From Saprospiraceae bacterium (GTDB lineage Bacteria; Bacteroidota; Bacteroidia; Chitinophagales; Saprospiraceae): a stretch of DNA of 6,466 bases. Location: positions 1-6,466 of the forward strand of contig JAHDII010000194.1 of the NCBI GenBank assembly GCA_020630895.1, read 5' to 3'. The notes under the pieces are model-generated. The model was not told the origin of the DNA. It made no database searches and saw only the letters and a list, made by a program, of their open reading frames with translations. Both the position numbers and the translations under genes were made by a program. Positions 1 through 5,458 of the stretch are shown piece after piece. Numbering within the stretch: the stretch's first letter is position 1; every line of letters begins with the position of its first letter.

Positions 1-746
1 CAAAATCTAAATTTGATAATAAATATGGATGTAAAGAATCTTGTGTAGATGCTATTCGTCGTGCTACTGATGTAATGATGGCAGGAAAAGTAGCTGTTGT
101 TGCTGGATATGGTGATGTAGGAAAAGGTTCTGCAGCTTCTTTAAAAGGAGCAGGATGTAGAATAATTGTAACAGAAATAGATCCTATTTGTGCTTTACAA
201 GCAGCAATGGACGGTTTTGCTGTTAAAAAAATGAAAGATGCTGTTAAAGAAGCAAATATCATTGTTACAGCAACAGGAAATAAAGATATCTTAACTGAAG
301 AGCATTTCCGTGCTATGAAAGATAAAGCTATTGTTTGTAATATCGGACATTTTGATAATGAAATAGATATGGCTTGGTTAAATGACAATTATGGAGATAC
401 TAAAATTGTTATCAAACCACAAGTAGATAAATATACGATTGAAGGAAAAGATGTTTTAGTTCTAGCAGAAGGTCGTTTAGTGAATTTAGGTTGTGCTACA
501 GGTCACCCTTCTTTTGTGATGTCTAATTCATTTACGAATCAAACATTAGCTCAATTAGAATTGTGGAATAACACAGACCAATATGAAAATAATGTGTATA
601 TGCTTCCTAAACATTTAGATGAAGAAGTAGCACGTTTACACTTAGCTAAAATTGGTGTTGAATTAGAAGAATTATCACCTGAACAAGCAAAATATATTGG
701 AGTAGAAGTAAAAGGACCTTTCAAACCAGAATATTATCGTTATTAA
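1..746 (+). CDS. ahcY: S-adenosylhomocysteine hydrolase, C-terminal part (5' end outside window)
   Basis: Cytosolic NAD-dependent enzyme that splits S-adenosylhomocysteine into adenosine and homocysteine, removing the inhibitory product of methyl transfer. The frame is open from the left edge (first full codon at position 3), so the ATG at 75 is internal and not the start. The 247 visible residues begin at KSKFDN, which aligns with human Lys186 onward; the human enzyme also has 247 residues from that point, so there is no indel here. Visible landmarks are the catalytic-site Lys1, Asp5, Asn6 and Cys10 (human K186, D190, N191, C195), the Rossmann NAD loop GYGDVGKG (residues 35-42), CNIGHFDNEIDM, GHPSFVMSNSFTNQ, and the C-terminal PFKPEYYRY, whose Lys and Tyr close over the NAD of the neighbouring subunit in the tetramer. 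About 190 N-terminal residues lie outside. No terminator directly follows the stop. Identification is essentially certain from motif identity. Confidence 0.98.
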   Translation, partial: KSKFDNKYGCKESCVDAIRRATDVMMAGKVAVVAGYGDVGKGSAASLKGAGCRIIVTEIDPICALQAAMDGFAVKKMKDAVKEANIIVTATGNKDILTEEHFRAMKDKAIVCNIGHFDNEIDMAWLNDNYGDTKIVIKPQVDKYTIEGKDVLVLAEGRLVNLGCATGHPSFVMSNSFTNQTLAQLELWNNTDQYENNVYMLPKHLDEEVARLHLAKIGVELEELSPEQAKYIGVEVKGPFKPEYYRY

Positions 747-771
747 TATATAAATATTAATAGAGTTCTAT

Positions 772-779
772 TACATTTG
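772..779 (+). promoter_or_regulatory. Bacteroidota -7 promoter box upstream of the 39-aa ORF
   Basis: TACATTTG is a perfect match to the Bacteroidota housekeeping -7 consensus TAnnTTTG. It sits 22 nt before the ATG at 802, which would put the transcription start near 785 and give a leader of about 16 nt. No TTG element is found at the usual 17-23 nt upstream; that stretch is only A/T. The call therefore rests on one box plus its position between a finished gene (ahcY stop at 746) and a new ORF. In such AT-rich DNA a chance match is possible. Confidence 0.5.
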
Positions 780-801
780 CATAAATTAAAAACCAATAAA
801 A

Positions 802-921
802 ATGGGCGATTATAATCCAGGTAAAAAAGGATATATTGTTTTAGGATTAATAGGATTTTTCATTTTGTTTATGATATTACTTGTATATGTATATCAAATG
901 AACTATGATATGCTTCCGTAA
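802..921 (+). CDS. 39-residue single-pass membrane protein, hypothetical
   Basis: Reads MGDYNPGKKGYIVLGLIGFF and continues to a TAA at 919-921. A short polar N-terminus with two lysines (residues 8-9) leads into one uninterrupted hydrophobic stretch (about 11-31, rich in Ile, Leu, Val, Phe), then a short polar tail ending YDMLP. The positive-inside rule suggests the N-terminus faces the cytoplasm. There is no cleavage site or lipobox, so it looks like an anchored micro-peptide rather than a secreted one. The A-rich leader (aaccaataaaa) before the ATG is typical of Bacteroidota translation starts. A candidate -7 box lies upstream and a strong terminator 42 nt downstream, so it could be a self-contained transcript of about 215 nt; read-through from ahcY is also possible. 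I do not recognise the family and assign no function. Its small size means it could still be a chance ORF, but the clean membrane-helix pattern argues for a real gene. Confidence 0.6.
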   Translation: MGDYNPGKKGYIVLGLIGFFILFMILLVYVYQMNYDMLP

Positions 922-962
922 AACTCTAGATTCTTTATAAATTTATCATTTCGATATGAGTT

Positions 963-1000
963 TCCCGAATTTTTGAATATTCAAAAATTCGGGATTTTTT
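963..1000 (+). terminator. Rho-independent terminator with perfect 32-nt palindrome
   Basis: Positions 963-994 form a perfect inverted repeat: the outer part is TCCCGAATTTTTGAA, its reverse complement follows, and the central TA is itself self-complementary. Six T residues (995-1000) follow directly. The base of the stem carries the four G-C pairs (CCCG/CGGG), as expected for an intrinsic terminator acting on + strand transcripts. The other orientation has no T tract. It would end the transcript of the 39-residue ORF and any read-through from ahcY, separating them from dprA. Confidence 0.9.
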
Positions 1001-1015
1001 ATGATACTACTTTTA

Positions 1016-1054
1016 TTTAGGGCTTCCTTTGTAAAATATAAATCATTCCCTAAA
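1016..1054. repeat. Spaced inverted repeat TTTAGGG / CCCTAAA in the dprA upstream region
   Basis: A 7-bp perfect inverted repeat, TTTAGGG (1016-1022) and CCCTAAA (1048-1054), with a 25-nt AT-rich spacer. It lies between the terminator and dprA. It has no T tract on either side, so it is not a terminator. It could be an RNA hairpin, an operator half-site pair, or chance. The rest of 1001-1186 contains no ORF of note. The best promoter guess for dprA there is TTG (1137-1139), 17 nt, then TAAATTGC (1157-1164), a poor match to TAnnTTTG. Confidence 0.25.
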
Positions 1055-1186
1055 AAATAAGTTGAATCAAAAAGGCTAAATTTTTTTGGAACTGCAATTA
1101 TTGAATCTAAAAATTAATTTTATTATAGTACAATCATTGTTTACAAAATAAAAATATAAATTGCAGAAAAATTACTTTTCTCTACT

Positions 1187-2290
1187 ATGTCTGATTTATT
1201 ATATCAAATTGCTTTTACTAAAATTTCTGGAATAGGTCCTAAAACAGGTAGACAAATTGTATCATATTGTGGAGGAATAAAAGAAGTATTTAATGCCTCA
1301 AAACAACAATTAGCTGAAATTTCAGGAATAAGAAAAATAACTCTTGATGCGATTTTAAATAAAACGACGTTTAAAGAAGCAGAAGATGAAATAAAATTTT
1401 TAGAAAAAAATAAAAATATACAACCACTTTTTTATTTAGATCCTAAATATCCTCAACGATTAACTTCATTTAAAGATGCTCCTTTATTATTGTATTATCA
1501 AGGAAATACCAATCTCAATCATAAAAGAACGGTTGCTATTGTTGGAACAAGAAAACCTAGTGAATTAGGTAAAAAAATATGTGAAAAAATTATTGAAGAC
1601 TTACAAAATTATAATGTTGTAATTATTAGTGGATTAGCTTATGGTATTGATATTACAAGTCATCAAAAATGTGTAGATTTAAAAATTCCAACTATTGCTT
1701 GTTTAGGACATGGTTTACAAATGATATATCCCTCTCAACATAAAAGAACAGCTCAACAAATGATACAAAATGGAGGTTTATTAACTGAATTTACTTCCAA
1801 AGAAAAACCAGATGCAGCTCATTTTCCTATGAGAAATAGAATTATTGCAGGTTTATGTGATGCTCTCATTGTTATTGAAACAGCTAAAAAAGGAGGCTCA
1901 ATGATAACTGCTGAAATTGGAAATGCTTATCATAAAGATGTTTTTGCTGTACCTGGAAGATTAAATGATGAATTTTCTCAAGGCTGTAATTTTTTAATCA
2001 AAACTCACAAAGCTCAATTGATTGAATCTGCTGAAGATATTGGTTATATTATGCGATGGGAGAAAGGAAAAGAAAAAAGGAAACCTCAACAAAAATCTTT
2101 ATTTATAGAATTGAATGATGATGAAAAAAAATTAATAGAAATGATTCATCTTAATGATAGTATTTCTATTGATTCTTTGAGCTACCAAACTGGTTGGACT
2201 CATAGTCGATTAGCATCATTATTATTAGATTTAGAATTTAAAGGATTAATTAAAAGTTTACCAGGAAAAAGATATATCTTAATTGCTTAA
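1187..2290 (+). CDS. dprA: DNA-processing protein DprA (Smf family)
   Basis: Binds incoming single-stranded DNA during natural transformation, protects it and loads RecA. It acts in the cytoplasm. The 367-residue length fits a three-domain DprA. The N-terminal helix-hairpin-helix region has two GIG/GIR hairpins (ISGIGPKTG, 13-21; ISGIRK, 45-50). The extended Rossmann (LOG-like) core follows, with IVGTRKPSELG (118-128), SGLAYGIDITSH (148-159), LGHGL..IYP (173-182), FPMRNRIIAGL (213-223), ETAKKGGSMITAE (231-243), VPGR (255-258) and GCNFLI (266-271). A lysine-rich linker (about 292-303) leads to a C-terminal winged-helix domain (about 307-367) of the type called DML1. The ATG at 1187 is chosen because the HhH domain begins immediately after it. 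There is no Shine-Dalgarno, as expected for the phylum. The DUF2071 gene starts 10 nt after the stop, so the two are probably one transcript. All core motifs are intact, so it should be functional; whether the cell is competent cannot be judged from this gene alone. Confidence 0.97.
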   Translation: MSDLLYQIAFTKISGIGPKTGRQIVSYCGGIKEVFNASKQQLAEISGIRKITLDAILNKTTFKEAEDEIKFLEKNKNIQPLFYLDPKYPQRLTSFKDAPLLLYYQGNTNLNHKRTVAIVGTRKPSELGKKICEKIIEDLQNYNVVIISGLAYGIDITSHQKCVDLKIPTIACLGHGLQMIYPSQHKRTAQQMIQNGGLLTEFTSKEKPDAAHFPMRNRIIAGLCDALIVIETAKKGGSMITAEIGNAYHKDVFAVPGRLNDEFSQGCNFLIKTHKAQLIESAEDIGYIMRWEKGKEKRKPQQKSLFIELNDDEKKLIEMIHLNDSISIDSLSYQTGWTHSRLASLLLDLEFKGLIKSLPGKRYILIA

Positions 2291-2300
2291 AAAGAAATGA

Positions 2301-3017
2301 ATGAAACCTTTTTTAACTGCTGAATGGAGAAATTTGATTTTATTAACTTATGCTGTAGAGCCTGAATTTTTACTACCCTATTTACCCAATAAAGTAGAGT
2401 TAGATTTGTATAAAGAAAAAGCTTTTGTAAGTTTTGTAGCATTTGATTTTTTAAAAACTAAAGTTCGAGGAATTCCTGTTCCTTTTCATATTAATTTTCC
2501 TGAAATTAATTTAAGATTTTATGTGAAATACAAAGAAACAGATGGAACATATAGAAGAGGTGTCGTTTTTATTAGAGAATTTGTTCCTAAATATTGTATT
2601 GCTTTAGTAGCAAATAAAATTTATAATGAGCCTTACCTTTTTACCTCAATGACTTCCCAAACAAAAATAAAAGAAGAACAAAAAACGATTCAACATCAAA
2701 TTAAATATGGAGGACTAGAACATTCTTTTCAATTTATTGTAGATACAAAAGCATATTTTCCAGATGAAAATTCTACAGAACACTTTTTTAAAGAACATGA
2801 ATGGGGTTTTGGAACGAATCATAAAGGACAACTCATGCATTATAAAGTAGAACATCCTTTTTGGAAAATTTATCCTATACAAGAACGATTTGATTTAAAA
2901 GTAGATTTTGGTGTTTTATATGGCGAACAATGGTCTTTTTTAAATGGACAAATCCCTTATAATATTATGGTGGCTGAAGGTTCTCCTATTAAAGTATTTC
3001 CTGGTGTTGTGTTATAA
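2301..3017 (+). CDS. DUF2071 / YqjF-like family protein
   Basis: A 238-residue soluble protein of the family named after Bacillus YqjF (DUF2071, COG3361), whose biochemical function is not established. The family is thought to share the beta-rich acetoacetate-decarboxylase-like fold, which does not by itself prove decarboxylase activity. Family hallmarks visible here are the N-terminal EWRNLILLTYAVEPEFLLPYLP (8-29), VSFVAFDFLKTKVRGIPVP (43-61), FPEINLRFYVKY (66-77), RGVVFIREFVPK (86-97) and, near the C-terminus, EHEWGFGTNHKGQ (165-177) followed by HPFWKIYP (185-192). No signal peptide or membrane helix is evident and the length is normal for the family. The ATG at 2301 is the first in frame; an overlapping ATG at 2297 is in another frame and stops after a few codons. 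It lies 10 nt after dprA, suggesting co-transcription, though a shared role in DNA uptake is not implied. Its stop is 6 nt from that of the convergent GH3 gene. Confidence 0.9.
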   Translation: MKPFLTAEWRNLILLTYAVEPEFLLPYLPNKVELDLYKEKAFVSFVAFDFLKTKVRGIPVPFHINFPEINLRFYVKYKETDGTYRRGVVFIREFVPKYCIALVANKIYNEPYLFTSMTSQTKIKEEQKTIQHQIKYGGLEHSFQFIVDTKAYFPDENSTEHFFKEHEWGFGTNHKGQLMHYKVEHPFWKIYPIQERFDLKVDFGVLYGEQWSFLNGQIPYNIMVAEGSPIKVFPGVVL

Positions 3018-3023
3018 TTAAAA

Positions 3024-4556
3024 TCAAACTCGTTGTTGCACAAATTTTTCCCATTCTTTAAATATTTCACCCTTCATCACTCTAGGAAATTTACTTTGTC
3101 CGCCTAGTTTTCCTTTTTCTTCAAACCATTTTACAAATAAGTGAGTAGGCACTACTTCCAATTGAATATCTTGTAAAACATTTCCTTTTCTTTCCGTTTT
3201 ATAATCATCATTTATTAACATTAATTGTTGATCTAATTCTTCAATAAATGCTTTTTTATTGACAAGAGAATCACAAGCAATATACCATTTGTGAGCAAAA
3301 AATCTTCCAGACTTCACCCCTGAAACAGTAAATTCTGGAATAGAAAGATCAAATTTATTTTCTACAGCAGAAAGAGCTGTTTGCATATTCTCAATAGATA
3401 AATGTTCTCCACAAATACTTAAAAAATGTTTAGTTCGTCCTGTAATAATAATTTCTGCTCTATCTACATCTGTAAAACGAACGGTATCTCCAATTAAATA
3501 TCTCCAAGCACCAGCATTAGTACTAATAACAATTGCATAATCTTCTTTAGTATTTACCTCTTCTATTGTTAGTGCTTTGACATTTTCTTTTATTTGTCCT
3601 TCTTCATCAAAATTTTGATCATTAAAAGGAATAAATTCAAAGAAAATTCCATTATTAGGAACAAGTGCCATTGATTTTGTTTCTGGACGTGCTTGAAAAG
3701 CTAAAAATCCTTCTGAGGCTAGATAAGTATCTAAATAAATCATGGGTTTACCCATTAATTTTTCAAACTCCTTTCTATAGGGATCAAAAGATACTCCACC
3801 ATGAACATAAACTTTTAGATTAGGCCAAATATCATGAATACTATCTACTTTATAATGCTCAACAATACGTTCAATCATTAATTGATTCCAAGCAGGAATA
3901 CCCATAACAAAACCAATATCCCAAGAAGGCGCTTCTTTTACAATTTCTCGAATTCGATCATTCCAATTATTAATAGAAGCAATTTTGGCACCTGGTTTAT
4001 ACATTTTTCGTAACCAAATAGGGTTGTTTTTAGCATTAATCCCACTTAAATCTCCTACAAAATATCCACCTCTATCTTCTAAATTAGTAGAACCACCTAA
4101 CATCATCATTCCTTTGGCATACAATGAGGAATCTACATCGTATTGAGTTAAACTAAAAAACATTCTAGTTCCTGATCTCTTATTAGAACGAAGCATTTCA
4201 TCTGTAATAGGAATATGTTTACTTGGAGCTCCTGAAGTACCCGAACTTAAAGCAAAATATTTTACTTTGCCTCTCCAAGTAACATTTTCTTCATGATTTA
4301 GACTTCGTTTCCACCATTGTTCATAAATATCATCATAATAATGAAAAGGAATATCTTTTTGAAAACTTTGAATCATGTCATTAGATTTTAAAAGACCTTT
4401 AAAATCATAATGTTTGCCAAAAGCTGTTGAAGAAGCTCTTTTAAGTAATCGAGTTAATGTTTTTACTTGATATTGTGAAAAAGAGATACCATCTCTTTGC
4501 ATTCTATTACGCAATTCAAAACTTCTTTTGATGATATTTCCAAGTATTGCAGGCAT
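3024..4556 (-). CDS. GH3 auxin-responsive promoter family protein (acyl-adenylating amidosynthetase-like)
   Basis: GH3 proteins belong to the ANL adenylate-forming superfamily. Characterised plant members activate a carboxylic acid (auxin, jasmonate) with ATP and join it to an amino acid. Bacterial members are widespread in Bacteroidota but mostly of unknown substrate. Seen here: the ATP-binding loop SSGTSGAPSKH (104-114), GIPAWNQLM (219-227), VHGGVSFDPY (251-260), YLASEGF (278-284, with the conserved acidic Glu282), the WRYLIGDTVRF segment (351-361, equivalent to the plant YRxGD nucleotide motif, Asp357), GRTKHFLSICGEHLS (373-387) at the hinge to the small C-terminal domain, and KLGGQSKFPR (483-492) near the end. 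At 510 residues it is a normal bacterial GH3 length with no signal peptide. It is the second gene of a minus-strand pair, 17 nt after the SDR, so the two probably share a promoter. Family assignment is firm; substrate and product are unknown. Amide, ester or CoA-thioester formation are all possible. Confidence 0.93.
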   Translation of the reverse strand: MPAILGNIIKRSFELRNRMQRDGISFSQYQVKTLTRLLKRASSTAFGKHYDFKGLLKSNDMIQSFQKDIPFHYYDDIYEQWWKRSLNHEENVTWRGKVKYFALSSGTSGAPSKHIPITDEMLRSNKRSGTRMFFSLTQYDVDSSLYAKGMMMLGGSTNLEDRGGYFVGDLSGINAKNNPIWLRKMYKPGAKIASINNWNDRIREIVKEAPSWDIGFVMGIPAWNQLMIERIVEHYKVDSIHDIWPNLKVYVHGGVSFDPYRKEFEKLMGKPMIYLDTYLASEGFLAFQARPETKSMALVPNNGIFFEFIPFNDQNFDEEGQIKENVKALTIEEVNTKEDYAIVISTNAGAWRYLIGDTVRFTDVDRAEIIITGRTKHFLSICGEHLSIENMQTALSAVENKFDLSIPEFTVSGVKSGRFFAHKWYIACDSLVNKKAFIEELDQQLMLINDDYKTERKGNVLQDIQLEVVPTHLFVKWFEEKGKLGGQSKFPRVMKGEIFKEWEKFVQQRV

Positions 4557-4573
4557 AAAATAAGTTGTTTTAT

Positions 4574-5359
4574 TTATAAACTTTTGGTTCTTCCTCCATC
4601 TACAGGAATATTAATACCATTAATATAGCCTGCTGAGGGCGATGCTAAAAAAGCTACTGCAGAAGCTACTTCCCAAGGTTCTGCAAATCGTTGTAAAGGT
4701 ACAGTTGATTTCATTTGAGCAATAACGTCGTCTTCGGATAAACCTGTTTTATTTATTTTATTTTGAATAATTTCAGTTAATCTTTCAGTATTTGTAAATC
4801 CAGGTAAAACATTATTTACCGTAATGTTATATTCTCCGACTTCATTCGCTAATGTTTTAGACCAATTTGCTACAGCACCACGAATAGTATTAGAAACACC
4901 TAATCCATTAATAGGTTGTTTCACAGAGGTAGAAATAATGTTAATAATTCTACCAAAACCTTCTGTTTTCATTCCTTTTATAACTAATTGAGAAAGGACT
5001 TGATTACAAACTAAATGATTATTAAAAGCTTCTAAAAATTCTAAAGGAGCAGCATTTTGCAATGTTCCTCCAGCAGGTCCTCCTGTATTATTAATTAAAA
5101 TATGAATGGGTTTTGTTAATACTAAAGTATGAATTTTTTTTCTTAAATCTTTAATATCTGAAAAATCAACAGAAAGAAAATCATGATCTTGTTCACCCTC
5201 AGAATGTAAAGTATGCATAACTTCACTTAGTTTTTGAGCATTTCTTGCCAAGAGTGTAACATTAGCTCCTAATTTTGATAATTCTTTTGCAACAGCTGCA
5301 CCAATCCCTCTACTTCCTCCTCCTACTAAAGCATTTTTACCTTTTAAATCTAGATTCAT
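4574..5359 (-). CDS. Short-chain dehydrogenase/reductase, atypical (FabG-like fold, altered catalytic residues)
   Basis: A 261-residue classical-SDR-sized cytosolic protein with one Rossmann domain. Visible are the cofactor loop GGGSRGIG (13-20), ARN (38-40) at the end of the second strand (Arg39 hints at NADPH), DFSD (65-68), NNTGG (90-94), catalytic Ser143 in IISTS, VNNVLPGFTNTERL (181-194), and the C-terminal ASAVAFLASPSAGYINGINIPVDGG (232-256) typical of FabG-like reductases. Aligned without gaps to E. coli FabG through the active site, the position of Tyr151 is Ser156 and that of Lys155 is Arg160 (GLGVSNTIRGAV). The first residue of the TGxxxGxG loop is Gly13 instead of Thr. This matches the known BKR-like SDR subgroup that lacks a perfect cofactor motif and catalytic tetrad. 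It may be an oxidoreductase with a different mechanism, or a non-catalytic binding protein. The ATG at 5359 starts just before the first strand. It is first in the pair with the GH3 gene and is transcribed divergently from the Nramp-like gene. Confidence 0.92.
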   Translation of the reverse strand: MNLDLKGKNALVGGGSRGIGAAVAKELSKLGANVTLLARNAQKLSEVMHTLHSEGEQDHDFLSVDFSDIKDLRKKIHTLVLTKPIHILINNTGGPAGGTLQNAAPLEFLEAFNNHLVCNQVLSQLVIKGMKTEGFGRIINIISTSVKQPINGLGVSNTIRGAVANWSKTLANEVGEYNITVNNVLPGFTNTERLTEIIQNKINKTGLSEDDVIAQMKSTVPLQRFAEPWEVASAVAFLASPSAGYINGINIPVDGGRTKSL

Positions 5360-5395
5360 ATGATATTTTTAATTCTTTTTTTTTGAATTTAGAAA

Positions 5396-5422
5396 CAAAT
5401 ATAGTTATATCTTGCTATCAAA
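5396..5422 (-). promoter_or_regulatory. Candidate promoter of the SDR-GH3 pair
   Basis: On the minus strand, 5403-5396 reads TATATTTG, a perfect match to the Bacteroidota -7 box TAnnTTTG. A TTTG (5422-5419) lies 15 nt upstream, slightly closer than the usual 17-21 nt. Transcription would begin near 5390, leaving a leader of about 30 nt before the ATG at 5359. That leader contains a run of nine A residues (minus strand) flanked by AATTC and GAATT. Good -7 box and position, imperfect spacing. Confidence 0.55.
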
Positions 5423-5441
5423 TTGTAATTTACTAAGTTAG
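5412..5441 (+). promoter_or_regulatory. Candidate promoter of the Nramp-like gene
   Basis: TTG (5412-5414), a 19-nt spacer, then TAAGTTAG (5434-5441), one mismatch from TAnnTTTG. The spacing is what the Bacteroidota consensus expects. Transcription would start near 5448, giving a leader of only about 11 nt before the ATG at 5459. The element overlaps the upstream part of the oppositely oriented SDR promoter. The -7 box is imperfect, so this is a moderate to weak call. Confidence 0.4.
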
Positions 5442-5458
5442 GAACATTTTTTTATACA

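Noticed and set aside
75..77. ATG at 75 as the start of ahcY
   Set aside because: The frame upstream to position 3 encodes conserved active-site residues (KSKFDN, Cys), so this Met is internal (VMMAGK motif) and the gene begins outside the window.
1062..1112. Two copies of a TTGAATC(A/T)AAAA direct repeat (1062-1071 and 1101-1111)
   Set aside because: Only two short AT-rich copies, 39 nt apart and with no further copy; too weak to call an operator or iteron.
1101..1129. TTGAAT-N17-TATAGT resembling an E. coli sigma70 promoter ahead of dprA
   Set aside because: The Bacteroidota housekeeping sigma factor uses a different consensus, and such matches are frequent by chance in DNA this AT-rich.
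3024..5359. Auxin or plant-hormone metabolism by the GH3-SDR pair
   Set aside because: The GH3 family name comes from plant genes; nothing in the sequence shows the substrate, and bacterial members need not act on hormones.
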